Shown here piece after piece: positions 44,836 to 55,857 of a stretch of 64,000 nucleotides of DNA (its first letter is position 1; each line of letters begins with the position of its first letter). The notes under the pieces were generated by a model. The model made no database searches and was not told the origin of the DNA. It saw only the letters and a program-made list of their open reading frames with translations. This DNA is from Auricularia sp. M13. Lineage: Eukaryota > Basidiomycota > Agaricomycetes > Auriculariales > Auriculariaceae. The stretch is from NCBI GenBank assembly GCA_037042915.1, contig CM073194.1, forward strand, positions 186,001 to 250,000, in the 5' to 3' direction. A program made the translations under genes and the position numbers.

Positions 44836-45618
44836 GTGGGTGGTTGGACTCTCAGTTACACTGAGGCACAGAACACATCCGATGGGATATGCAAGGTCGC
44901 TCGGCGTATACGAATGCTCGATGCCACGGGGTCTCTGCAGACACGGTTCTTGAACTTCGTTTGGTACGCTTCTTTGTTCTCGATGCTTTATATGCCTTCG
45001 CGGCGCTGCTATTGTGATGGGGTCTCCGTGTATGCTCTGGCCGAGTGGTTGGACATGCTATTTGAGCGGTTCTGTGACTACGAGACAGCATACATATTTA
45101 GACACGAGAGGATCTGCTGGGCAATTGGGATATCGAACAACTTGTCGGCGTATGTACGGACGGCCGACCAGCAATGGAGTTTGAGCACGTGTATATGTGC
45201 TTGCAGGCGTGCGTTGTGGCTGCGTAGCTCAGCGACGAAATCGAGAGCACGTTGACGCGGCGGTTCTCTGCGTTTTGCGATGCACTACGGCTCCTGATCG
45301 GTCGCGACGCTCCCACTGGACTGTGACGAGTGGAGCCAGCCGTGGTTGCGTGCGTCCTTGTCGCGGTGCCCGCGCCCGGTGCCCGCGCAAGGCGTGACGC
45401 GCTGGACCTGGAGCCCTAGCAAGTTAGTCGTTTGTATCTGCAGTTGCGGTCGAGCGCCTAGCGCAGTTTCGTCTACGAAGGCTTTTGCGTTGATTCGGCG
45501 GAATCGATTCTATACACTCGAATGCGTACCTGCTGAACCGGTTTGGGCATATGTACCAGAGACGACTGGATCTGCGTCGGATTCGTCGGAATCGGACGTA
45601 TCTGCGCCGCGAACCTGA
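44836..45618 (+). CDS. Hypothetical protein, exon structure unresolved
   Basis: A protein-like frame at 44836-45255 (FLNFVWYASLFSMLYMP, VYALAEWLDMLFERFCDYET) starts with GTG and carries aromatic-rich helices. A second frame, 45346-45618, has an acidic Ser-rich end (GSASDSSESDVSAPRT). They are probably exons of one gene, but the joins between 45,180 and 45,450 are ambiguous: gtgtat donor at about 45190 and several possible acceptors. No domain is recognised. Confidence 0.35.
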
Positions 45619-45671
45619 AATGGATGTGTGGGCCGCCGCTCCGTCATCATGTCGCGACTACGGTTGTGTCA

Positions 45672-46538
45672 GTAGCTGGGCGTGGCGTGCGCGCTCTAAG
45701 ACGTACAGGGGACATTCCGTATGTGTTTGACTAAAGCGGCGACGGCAAACGGTGGTGTTCAGGATGTACGGGGCTAGGTCCTTGCCGTCATATGCGATAT
45801 GTTCCGCGGCCCGGGGTAGACGTCCCGAGTCTGCATCAGATAACGAAAAATACGAGATGATCATGTATGCGCGGCCGTTTACTGTCAGCTTGATGAGCTT
45901 TTTCTGTGCTGTTAGCTGCTTGCAACAAAGGCGAGAGGTGACCTTACGCGCTTGCATAGACCGCCGTCGACGACTAGTGCCATTGGCTCTGGTTCCGCGT
46001 TTGCCTGCTGACCGGGTCAGAGCGAACCGGTTCGAGTGCTGTACGGCTTACGGCGTTGCGCGTTCCTCGCCGACGCCGTGCGACACCTTGGATTTGCCTG
46101 TAAGTCTGCGTAGCCTGTGAGTGGCGATTGAATCGAGGACGGCTGCCGCACCGAAAAAATGCCATCTCGCGCACACGTCGACCATTTGAATTGGTCTGAT
46201 AATACAAAGGTCAGTATGGCGCGTGTTGTATCGAGGCAGAGGACAGTTACCAGTCCACCTGACGATGCCGCTATCTTCTGTGTTAAAGATTGTGTACCAT
46301 CCCGATTGAATGAACTGGTGGCGCTCATTGCCTGCCAGGCGCCGCGTTGTCTCCGGAACCGTACCTGTGATACGACGGTGTTCAGAACTGGGTTGGGTCT
46401 AATTCGCGGCGTCATACCGCGGTACCAGGCACTGAGAATGGTGAGGACGTCACGGGCATTGTCGACGTAACATGCAGGGATTGTTCGACCATTGGGGGTA
46501 GGGAGAACCCTTGAGAGGTGCGCGGGAGTGGTGGACAT
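45672..46538 (-). CDS. Hypothetical multi-exon protein
   Basis: Exon 1 starts at the ATG at 46538 (MSTTPAHLSRVLPTPNGRTI) and runs about 400 nt. Further minus-strand exons follow: an Arg-rich stretch around 46,080 and a clear final segment with VNGRAYMIISYFSLSDADSG and AYDGKDLAPYILNTTV. Candidate donors gtgcgg and gtcacc and acceptors cactag and cagcacag make a 4-exon model plausible but not unique. No domain is recognised. Confidence 0.4.
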
Positions 46539-46720
46539 GCTGCTGGATTCACTACAGGGCAAGACGCGTCGTGTTAGGGATATGACTTGATCCTTATATG
46601 TGACATGTTGTATTTTTGGCGAAAGCGACGGGGCGGCGGCTTGGGCGGACGTGTCGCAAGACCGGAACTACAATCCAGTTGGTGAAGGCACGGTTGCGAC
46701 AACCCTGACGTTGAGAATGA

Positions 46721-46924
46721 TCAGAGGTTCACGAGATGCGATTCGCGTTGTGGGACAACAGCGGACATCTTTGTTTTCGTTATCTGGCAGTCTACACGCA
46801 CCGCAGCGCATTCTGGATAGAAGTTTACGTAGATTCGGATCGCGACGGCCTCCAATGTCAACCGCGATAGGCGCCGCGCCGCGCGTGGGCGGTGACTTGG
46901 AGCCTTTGGGGGAGGTGCGCTCAT
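46721..46924 (-). CDS. Possible small basic protein, 67 aa
   Basis: An ATG at 46924 opens a frame beginning MSAPPPKAPSHRPRAARRLS and ending without introns. The composition is basic and Pro-rich. No motif. Could be a first exon of the gene at 45.7-46.5 kb. Confidence 0.2.
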   Translation of the reverse strand: MSAPPPKAPSHRPRAARRLSRLTLEAVAIRIYVNFYPECAAVRVDCQITKTKMSAVVPQRESHLVNL

Positions 46925-47162
46925 GTCAAATAAGCACGGGACCCCTGATAGCACTCTGAGAAGGGTCGAGGGCGCGTGTGTGTCTGTGGATCGGTCTGAC
47001 GTTGTTCAATGTTAGGGTTCATTTCGTGGAGCCGAGCATGCGAACTCGCCGCGGGATTGGTGGCTTTAACATGCCAATCCGGCATGAGAGTGATCATGTG
47101 TCAGTTCATGGATTTGAGAGGGCACGCGGCAGGTGGAATGTGTTGTCACTGTTGTCGCAGAG

Positions 47163-47618
47163 ATGATGCTTGAGATGTACGAGTTTTGGACCGGTGTAAA
47201 AACCGGTATCTGCGTCTACGACGCATGTATGGTAGAGGCAGTTTCTCATGCCCGTCACGCGTCCGTCCTGTTGAATGAGATGACGAACGGTTCCATAGGC
47301 CTGGATGAGAACGATGGCAAAACCAGTCGACTGCGGGGACGATTGCGACAGGACCCTGGCCTGACATTGATCAATGTTCAATGTCGAGCGCCGCGACACG
47401 ACGTTCCTGTATTCCATGGCATTTACTGTATTGCGGACGGAATGATCCATATACCGTTTTGGGATAGCGCCGGGTGCCGTTTGTTCTCTATTATGCGTGC
47501 GAGGAAGCACGAGGGCGGCCACTCCCGATGGGGAGATGCGCGGACATGGCCTGGGTGCTGTGTTGTATGCTTGAATTGGGTCCGAGGGCATATGCGCACT
47601 GTTAGTGTGATACATTAA
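47163..47618 (+). CDS. Hypothetical protein, about 151 aa
   Basis: Long open frame with protein-like composition (MMLEMYEFWTGVKTGICVYD, then VPVFHGIYCIADGMIHIPFW). The ATG at 47163 is the first in frame, but the frame is open back to 47133 and an upstream exon ending at ttgtcgcag is possible. An antisense frame of similar length overlaps, so strand is not certain. No family recognised. Confidence 0.35.
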   Translation: MMLEMYEFWTGVKTGICVYDACMVEAVSHARHASVLLNEMTNGSIGLDENDGKTSRLRGRLRQDPGLTLINVQCRAPRHDVPVFHGIYCIADGMIHIPFWDSAGCRLFSIMRARKHEGGHSRWGDARTWPGCCVVCLNWVRGHMRTVSVIH

Positions 47619-48074
47619 GCGTGGTGTGTGTATGATCTGTTCGGACTGTGGTGAAATCACGACTTCCTGGTCACTATGGAGTGCATGCGGGTTGATCGGG
47701 TAGAAACGCAGCGGGGTGTATCCAGACTTCTGGAGCGCGGGGACCCGGCGCGAATGCGCCAGGCTAGTTTGATTGTGATTGAGTTTGAGTGATGATCACC
47801 GTGATGGCGTCTAACCCAACGCGTGCGGGGTCAGAGAGGCATAATCATGACACAGACGGCGTATTGCATATGCGCAGCACCGACGATTGTTGACGTGAAT
47901 GGCAGATCGACAGGTGGGCGTGCGGCTAAGTGCGTCCATGACTGCAGGCCGCGGTGGGGGTAGATTGCTTCTTGTAAACAAGACGCGCAATGGGTACAGG
48001 CTGGGAAAAAGGTTGCCACATAAGACGCGAGACCTGGTTCGACTCAAAGTTTCAAGATTATCCAGCGCTCTGAG
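47619..48074. other. Intergenic, promoter side of the 48-kb gene
   Basis: No gene seen; short antisense frames only. Confidence 0.5.
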
Positions 48075-49334
48075 ATGCCTCTGCAGTCGCGGTGTATGTC
48101 CCCACCGCCGGTGCAATGTCCGAACAAGCCGGACGCGCTGTGCCCTCTGTCGGATGACTTGATGTTCGCCTTGCTGCACTACCTCCCCCCGCCTACACTC
48201 CAGCGGTATGCGCGTATCAACAAGGCGCTATATAAGCACTACCATAAGGCGTTCGACATTCTCTACGACGTCGACGCAACTATCCGGCGCTTTGTGCGGA
48301 ACACCGCCGGTTTTCGACGCCTCCAGGCACATACAGGTCTCCTGGTGTCGGGCTCAACCGCCCTCGGGTTCCTTGGACGGCGGCTGTTTGGCGAGACGGA
48401 CGTCGACCTCTATGTTGACCTCCTGCCAGCGTACGTTGTGCTGGACTGGTTCCGGTGGCAGGGTTTTGGCCTTGTGTCGCGGACCGATCCCCTGGCAGCC
48501 CCCGACCTCGCGTTTACGTGCACGAACGTGTACCTGCTCGCCGAGGCTAATGCGCACTACCTCTCCGCAGGTCAGCTGCTCTTCAAGATGCGCGATGCCA
48601 GGGGCGTGAAGGTCGACGTCATTGTGTCAGCCGGGCCCCCGTTCGCGTCTCTCACATACTTCCACTCGAGTGCGTGTCAATTGTCGGAGGCTACCAAGTC
48701 TTCTGGCTAACTTATGTCAGCGCTCGTCATGAACTTTATTTCCGATAGTTGCGCTGTCTCTCTCTACCCCCGCGCGACATTCGTGGAAGAGAAGTCGCTT
48801 GTCATGTGTAGATTGGACGACAAACGATTCTCAGTGATCAAGGAGAAGTATAAAACTCGATTCCCCGACCTCGAGTTTGTGACGGAGGCTGCCCAGTCTG
48901 ATATGTTTACTCCAGGTTCGCGTTGGCTCGTAGATTCTGTCTACCGAGAGGATCTGGCACTTGTTGGCGGTTCGTCGCTGGACGCCGCGATTCGGAAACG
49001 GGCGCCGTGGGTGATGCCGCTGCCAGCTGTCGACTTCACCGCCGATGCTGCCGACTTCTGGTCCAATCGATCTTACGAATTGCCTCCGTTCCTGAGCGCT
49101 ACGCCGCGAATGGGACTCACGTATTGGACTCGCGTCGGGTGGGACATCGTATACACCCCCTCGACCGGTGCGGTGATGTGCTATGACTTGCTGCGATACG
49201 ACCACGAGCACGCATACATTGTGCCAGACGAATTCAAGGACTTCATCCAGCATCGTTTGGAGGAGCGTGTACAGAGTACGCCGGCGGCGAAGGGGCGAAG
49301 GTGCGTCGCGACAGCGTCGTTTTCGACGTACTGA
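48075..49334 (+). CDS. F-box/nucleotidyltransferase-fold protein, 402 aa
   Basis: Exon 1 48075-48669, 51-nt intron 48670-48720 (gtgcgt donor, GGCTAAC branch, gtcag acceptor), exon 2 48721-49334. Residues 24-60 resemble an F-box (LSDDLMFALLHYLPPPTLQR). At residues 92-113 SGSTALGFLGRRLFGETDVD fits the nucleotidyltransferase signature G-S, a loop, then D-h-D, with D109 and D111 as candidate metal ligands. A later acidic position (VKVDVIV) could be the third ligand. So it combines a ubiquitin-ligase adaptor with an apparently intact transferase site; the nucleotide and target are unknown. The paralogue at 13.8-15.0 kb shares the intron position but lacks the acidic pair. An F-box call on this divergent segment is less sure than the transferase fold. 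Confidence 0.8.
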
Positions 49335-49910
49335 CATTGGAAGGCTCGACCTTTGGATTTCTCTCTTCCGTCTGCACGAGATTGTATGAGGTTAGATACA
49401 TTTACATTGATAATCTCGAACTCGAGTGCTGCGGACTGGGATATTTTTAGTATACGTCTTGCTGACTATGTAGACCGGGTCGGCGTCGTGGGTTGATGCG
49501 CGGGTACTGATAATTATTCAAATTTGCGTTTGCGGTGTTCTTGCTTCATGTAGTGGTGCGTTTTGGACCAGGAATGAGTCTGTGTTCCCGCACGGGCGCC
49601 TCACGGGGAAGACTGTGTCAAGCAACTAGCGTGTGTCGGTGTGAGGTGCATCAGGATATTGTGTGCATTTAGGGTTCAAGGGACTCTGAAGCCAATTATT
49701 TTGAGGCAGATTGTGGCATTGTATGGCACCGGCAGTAGCTATATGCAGTGGTTCATTTATAATAAGACTTTCGTGTTACTGGAGATGCCTAATATGTAGA
49801 GAGACCCGTTCGTGCGAGTGCCTCGGAGACTGCGATTTTCGAATGGATCTAATCGATGCGCGTTCCGTGTCGTTCAAGTCAATAAATATGTTCTGGCGTG
49901 TGTAATGGAG
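49335..49910. other. Convergent intergenic region
   Basis: Nothing recognised between the stop of the 48-kb gene and the minus-strand Cys-rich gene. Confidence 0.5.
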
Positions 49911-50674
49911 TTATGAGGTATTGTTGGGCGGCGACCCCTGTGGTTGTGGCGAGATGCCATTCGCGTTGCCATATCCGTGGTCGCGAAGATATTGGGCTCG
50001 ACGACGGATGGTTTCCAGCTGTGACAGTAATGTTGGCCGGTGTTGGCAGGCTGAACATAGTACTGGGCGTGTGCGGCCCAAGTACATTGTGCCGCGCGTT
50101 TTAGGCTGAGAATGTGGATGAGTAAAGTACACATGCACGGAAGAGGGGCTGACCTTGATGCAGTCGGTGTTTGAGCAGGAGTTTTCGTGCAGTATGCTGG
50201 TCGCGCAGTTCGTTTTGCCACAGTCAAAGGAAGCCGGTTTGTTGTGGAGTACGTGCTGTAACTTCCCAATAAGCCGACCACGTAGAAGCATCGCGTCAGA
50301 ATCCGTACCCCGCATGAACCGGTAGTCATATCCCTGCGGTACGTTAGAGTACAGATATTTCATTCATCGTTGTTTCACACCATATCAGGCAGCACATGCT
50401 GTTTGGGGTCGGGCGCAAGTTTTTTTAGTAGATCGCGAGACTTGAGTGCGACAGAGTTCTTGATCTTGCTTTGAGCAGTCAGCGCTACCGGGATGTGTAT
50501 GTTACTGGAGCAGGCGCTCTGCGTCGATGTCGCGTACAGATGGTGTACTATAGATCTCTGCTGCTCTATTGCAAGAAGGCCTTGCGGCGATGTGAGTAAG
50601 AGGTCGCCCGTTGCCGATAATTGATGTGACGATATGACCTGGTTGATATCCGTGATGGTGGCCAACAGAATACG
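49911..50674 (-). CDS. Cys-rich hypothetical protein, at least 222 aa, 5' end open
   Basis: Exons: 50674-50381, 50333-50154 and 50105-49911. Introns of 47 and 48 nt; the first has gtgtga donor, CTAAC branch and cgcag acceptor. Exon 1 begins at an acceptor (ccatag), so an upstream exon with the start codon is expected. A helical region (LKSRDLLKKLAPDPKQHV) precedes a Cys/His cluster: DCGKTNC, S-x2-H, C-x4-C, then after the intron CSAC. The order DCGK, C-x2-S-x2-H repeats that of the small ORF at 1.6-1.9 kb. A zinc-binding role is inferred; no named family. Confidence 0.5.
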
Positions 50675-51793
50675 CTATGGGGGGGTCGATAATATATAAG
50701 TCGTCGATGGGACCTATGGAGCGCCTCTGGGAAAATCCGCCGTCGTTGGAGCAATTTCGTGCCTGCTTTATGATTTTGAACGGCGCGGTCGACTGGAAGG
50801 AACGACTATATTCGGGTTTGAATCGGGTTTGAATTGAGTTCAATAAGGATCGAGTTGACCAGCGCCGAGCCGCAGGTTCGCTACTTTGGTTGTTGGTTGG
50901 GTCGTTTCATGATTCTATGATTTGGATCCGATTTATATCCGGGGCGATGGCTCGGCTGTGCGCGGGTTTTAACTCTCCTTTCTATCTCCTTTCTACTTTC
51001 GACTTGTCGCCTGGTGTTCGTTGGTTGCTCTACGAACCGGCGAGCTTTCGGATGCGCCAAAGAACCATCTCGGCGCGTGCCCTGCCAGCTCCAACCCCGG
51101 TTTCTTTCTGGCTAGTTTGTCGCGCTTTGGAGTTCCCGGAGTCTCCATCGATCAGCTCAGTGTTTGCGTCTTCGGGCGGGATCTTTTGAGACCGTATTCA
51201 CGTCCGCGTTTTGTCTCTGGCAGTGCCATCGACCAGCGACGCGCAGTGGTCCTGTATGGCATCCGACGCTCGATCCGCTACCGACCAAGTCCCAGTGACA
51301 CTTAGTGTTGTCGATATGTCGCGTTCAATGGGCGTGTTCGTACGCAGACCCAACGCTACTACATTTAGCTCAGCTGCTTCGTTTTTGTTGGCGCCCATCT
51401 CCATCTTGAGCGGTGTCACGTCCTTGGAGCTATGGTCGGTGCTGTTGTAATATGTGACTTCGTATTGGACATTTGTTCGTGGCACGGGCGACTGTTCGGT
51501 TGTCTTTACTTTTTTCTTTACTTGTGTTCCACCGGCTTCTTTGGACTCGGCAAGGTTGTGGTAACGCTTAGTTTTCACATGCCGGCGTATCGGATAATCT
51601 CGACGGTTGGACGCAGGACGCACTCTGCGGCTTGACTGTGTGGGTCTCTTTGTCTGTGGCTCTGCGCGCGCTGTGCTGGCAATACCTGCTATTGCGTGTG
51701 CGCTGAAGATCACGGAAGCTACTCGTGTTTCGTCCATAATGAGTAATGCTATACAGTACTGGGAAGCGGTTTGTTCGCGATTACTCGGGTCAT
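50675..51793. other. Intergenic; probable 5' exon of the Cys-rich gene
   Basis: The minus-strand stretch 50700-50843 (for example FSQRRSIGPIDDLYIIDPP) may supply the missing first exon. The 51.2-51.8 kb frames on either strand have no family signal. Confidence 0.4.
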
Positions 51794-53952
51794 CTACACG
51801 TTGTGCCATATGGACGGATTGATCGGGTTCCAGATGTCGCCATGTGTGGTCGGCGCAGAGACACGAACGTCATCGTAGTCGATGCATCCGTTCGCGAGAC
51901 GTGTCACACTGCAGCTAAAATACGAGTTTCTGCCGCGCATGACAAATGACTTCAGCGAGCCGATGTTAGCTGCAAACAGCCTCGCGAGAGCAACCCCCTC
52001 GGTTGCCTGGATGACCTCTCCGTCTTCAATGGTGTCGCGTTCGGACTCGGCTGTGGTAGCGTTGGCATCGTCGCCGAGGAGGACGTCCAATGCGAAGGGC
52101 TCAAGCACAGCGCCTGACCACGGGATGTTCACTTGAAGGTGCTCGAGCGTGGTGTGCCCGTTGAGCGCGGAGGCGTACTCGTACACCGGGTTGTTCCAGT
52201 TGAGTAGGTTATCGCCGAATCTAGACGTGGTGATCCTGCGCACAATGGTGAGTCCCTGTAGGTGTTCCAAGGATGTGCGAATGTGGTCGAAGAGGTATGG
52301 ATGGACGTCTCCCAGTCCTTCGACCACCAGAATACAGAGATCGGGATGGTAGTGGCCGAGGATGGTTACGAGCCAGAAGATCTCGTCGTGATCGAGAACA
52401 CGGTACGAGTGGAGCTTGAAGCGACGAAGGCCTCCACGGCCACCGCGGGCAATGCCGGCGGTGGCGAGCCAATAAATGAGGTTTTCGATTTCAGGGCCGC
52501 TACTGTGAATGTGGAGGGACTCGAGGCTGTGGATGTGGGAGAAGAATGGATGATAGAATGGGTAGCGAATAGGTAGACACGAGACACTGGACTCCGCAAC
52601 GAACGCGTAGAGAGATCGAAGGTGGGGACACAATGCGAGGGTGCTCCACGTGCTGGCATGCCAGAACGACTCTGGCCCGAAGCCAAGTGTCAACTCGCGG
52701 ACGTGGTACATCTTGTTGAAGGTGTGGAAGAGCGTGTCGCCGGCTTCGCACAGCGTGATCGGCCGCTCGATGGTGAGACGCGTGATGCCGGGGTTTAGCG
52801 CGATACGCACGGTCAAAAGCGTGGTGAGAGCGAGAGAGACAAGTCGGACGTGGGTGACTGTGGTGTTCTGTAGGAATGAGATGATGGCGTCGTGCAGTGG
52901 TCCGTAGATCTCGTCGCTTGTTCCGTATTGGAAGAGGGCATTCTTGGCGACATAAGGGGGCCATAGCCGTGGCCACTCGTTGTCGATGCTGACGGTGCGT
53001 ACGAGATGCGCCGATCTGCAGCTCGCCTGGAAGTCGGCCATCGACATTACTGTGCGCATGCTGGCGGTCCTCAGTGCGTTGAACACCTCGATGTACAAGT
53101 CGTTGGTTCTGATTGCCGAGCGAGCGTGCAAAACGCGGTTGTTATATCGGACATGGAAAAACACTTCCTGTAGGAGGTGTGCGTTAACGAAAACCAGCAA
53201 AGGAGCGCATGCCAATGCTGAATGTACTCTGTGCATCCTGGCCAGCGATCTTGATATGAATGTTCGACAGGTGCGCGTGAACCGATAACCGGTGGCGTCG
53301 TCCATAAGTCCTACGATCATGTCGATGATTTCCGAGGGTAGTTGAATTAGGAACGTGGACTGGAACCGGGGACGTGGGTTGTGAAGCACAACTGAGACAT
53401 TTTTTGCTGAAGCGGGTAAGGTTTTTGTGTCGCAGTCGAGAGGGTGATCATTCTCACCGACGCGAGACAACAAGTTCGCCATGGGGTAGGTTTCTTCCAC
53501 CTCGAACATGTCAAGAATATAACGTGAGACAGTCTCGTCGATGTCGTACACGACTCTGTCGTTTATTGTGCGGAAATCGGTGACTTGGAGGACCGTGATC
53601 AATGTGGCGACGAGCGTCACGAAGTCTGAGAGAACAGCGACGTAGACCTGTGACCAGCGTATCGACGGTGAAGATGCAGTGTGATAATGTGTTATGTGAC
53701 GCGGTAGCTCACCTCGGGGGTTCGTGGGACGTGTGCGTCCCAGTGCCTGCCCTGTAGTGTGAGGACTGTAAGTGATGTCCACGTTATTAGGTCATGTGAT
53801 TGACGCACAGTATGGAACGAGACCACTGTTTCCAGAAAGTATAATTCGTCGGGCTCCAAGTTGCGCAAAGTCGTCGGACGTTGCAGTTTGGTGCCGAGGA
53901 GTTGGGTTAGTCTGCCCAGCAGATACGGGAGGATTTCCGCGTGGGAGGCCAT
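51794..53952 (-). CDS. F-box protein with internal F-box, 697 aa
   Basis: Exon 1 53952-53713 from an ATG (MASHAEILPYLLGRLTQLLG), 65-nt intron 53712-53648 with a gtgagc donor and cacag acceptor, exon 2 53647-51794. The F-box lies at about residues 180-215 (LIQLPSEIIDMIVGLMDD, then FTRTCRTFISRSLARM), unusually far from the N-terminus. The rest is leucine-rich with LRR-like spacing (LALNPGITRLTIERPITL). An acidic linker sits before a C-terminal tail. Expected role: SCF adaptor; target unknown. The 180-residue N-terminal region is not recognised. Confidence 0.85.
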
Positions 53953-54748
53953 AAAGAAGCCCGGGGGGGGGGGGTCTGGGAATGGCGCTGGTGCGGATGA
54001 CGATGAGCGGTGAGAGTTATATGCTATGAGTCGGAAAGTGGAGTCAGCTCAAGCTTTGCACGATTGTGCAAGGGCGCTGATCCTGTCATACGGGATTCCT
54101 GTCCGTGGTTGTCGTTCTGTTCCGCGTCCGAGAAACTGGTCTAAGCAATTCATTCGCATCCAACAGGTGTCAGAGATATCGGCAGCGCAAGTCATGTCGT
54201 TCGGTGGAGCAGGATTCACTATCTTCACCAGTTCCTGATGAGTTGGGGAGCAGAGCGCAGTCGGTACATTCCAAATGTGGTATTGTTTGGTGACGGGAGA
54301 GTAAAGTGTGGTGTTAAGTCCGACAACGGCACGGTTTTCCACCGATTGACATATGACATTGGCGCAGGTTTGTTCGACGAGGCTCTGTGATGATTGAAGA
54401 TGGTAGCGGTCCCCAACGTGTGCTCTCTGAGTGGGTGTAGTTGCGTACCTATGTCGTAGATACGTTGCAGCTTCATTGAGTCTTGCTCCCGTCGCCCGAT
54501 GAGGTCGGCGGGATCACGATCTGTTCCCTAGCGATGATGACACATGATTGCGTCCGTGTGCACCGGGTTTTTGCGAGCGACGAGGCTGAATGTGTTGAGT
54601 TTGCTAGCGCCGTCGGAGGACCAGACGTGGTGTGTGAGTGTGATATGATTGGATGTATGCGGTACAACACATATTAAATAAATGAAATGCCCACGGCCGC
54701 CGACTTAAATAAATGAAATGCCCACGGCCGCCGACATCAATCCCGGGG
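53953..54748. other. Intergenic with poly-G and a 31-bp tandem repeat
   Basis: A run of about 13 G lies near 53963-53975. Frames at 54.0-54.7 kb lack support. Confidence 0.5.
54674..54735. repeat. 31-bp perfect tandem duplication
   Basis: ttaaataaatgaaatgccca... (31 bp) occurs at 54674-54704 and again at 54705-54735. It lies just beyond the stop of the minus-strand gene, in its 3' flank. Confidence 0.9.
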
Positions 54749-55114
54749 TCATGCGGTGAACCAGTCATCGTTAGCGGCAATCTCTGCCTCGTGCAGCATG
54801 TTTGCTAAACGGTGGATCAGTCGGGCGAATAGAGCGGCTACGTCTCCGTCCAAAAGTATGTCGGCGAGCTCCTAAGAAGCACAAGGGAGAAGGTTATTCA
54901 GCATGAGCGGTGGTCGTGGAGGGAGTTGTACCAGGGCGGTTTGTGCATCAGACACCCAGATTGCGTTCAATTTGGTATACCTCGTGAGTACTTCGACAGC
55001 GCTGTAGAGGTAATCGAGCATGGTTTCTCCGTCTTGCGAGTTCACGATGGGGTCCCAAAACGTGGTGTCCTTGTATAGACTGTTGAGTGCGAGCTGATGA
55101 ACATTGTCCGCGAT
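54749..55114 (-). CDS. 3' part of a hypothetical gene
   Basis: Exons 55114-54932 and 54871-54749 join across a 60-nt intron (gtacaa donor, cttcttag acceptor) in phase 0. The product is helical and acidic (IADNVHQLALNSLYKDTTFW, then ALFARLIHRLANMLHEAE) and ends ANDDWFTA. Exon 55114 begins at an acceptor (atcgctag). Upstream exons probably lie within 55.1-55.4 kb but cannot be fixed. No domain recognised. Confidence 0.45.
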
Positions 55115-55857
55115 CTAGCGATTGAAACCCATGAGCGTTTTCTCGCATAACGATAACACCGTTGACTTGCCCTGCCACGAGCCGCATAGTAGACGCAATG
55201 GTTGATTGGAGTGAAAGCAATGGCGCTCTTTGTCCTGCGCTTACGACTTCGACATTTAAGGTTAATTTCTTGATGCCGGCGGGTGTGGAAGACAACGAAC
55301 TGCCTTGTGATCATTGCGACACAGTACTTGGGGGATGGTCGGTTGTCAAGGGGGATATGGGTGATGCTGAGAACCGGCTGTGGGTTGCTCATTCCATGCT
55401 CTATTATATCTCAGTTGTGATGTGATTCAGTTTGTGCGAGAGACGCAGTCGCGGCAGCATATTGCTCGGATGGATGCGTATATATATGTATATATATAAT
55501 ATATAGCGGATGAGATACATAGATTGAGCCGTTGTACGTCGCTCAAGTTAGTCGGTCAACAAGTAGTTGTTTCTTCCAAGAGCTGAGTCCGCAATCATAG
55601 TTCACGGTGATAAGACGGCTTCAGTCGGTTGCAGTGACATCTGACATATGCCTCCGGCCACGCCATCGAGTGTCGAGTACTCGGAAGGAGTTGGGGACGT
55701 TTCGTAGGGTCCGGGTGAGCTAGTGTCCATGCGAGCGCCGGGCTGGACGAGGACGTCTCCGTCGTCGTCCATAACCCTCTTCCTCTTGATGCATGCGACG
55801 GTTGGCGCCTGGGCATCGTCTGCAAGAGCAACCAGCCGCTACGAAGAGTATGAAGAG
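55115..55857. other. Intergenic with AT microsatellite
   Basis: A (TA)n tract lies near 55480-55505. Possible upstream exons of the minus-strand gene at 54.7-55.1 kb may be here. Confidence 0.4.

Noticed and set aside
48030-48050. tRNA B-box-like ggttcgactc
   Set aside because: No matching A box or acceptor stem upstream.
53960-53980. Poly-G tract (and poly-T at 12.14 kb, poly-A at 1.54 kb)
   Set aside because: Simple homopolymers, possibly with length errors; no function implied.
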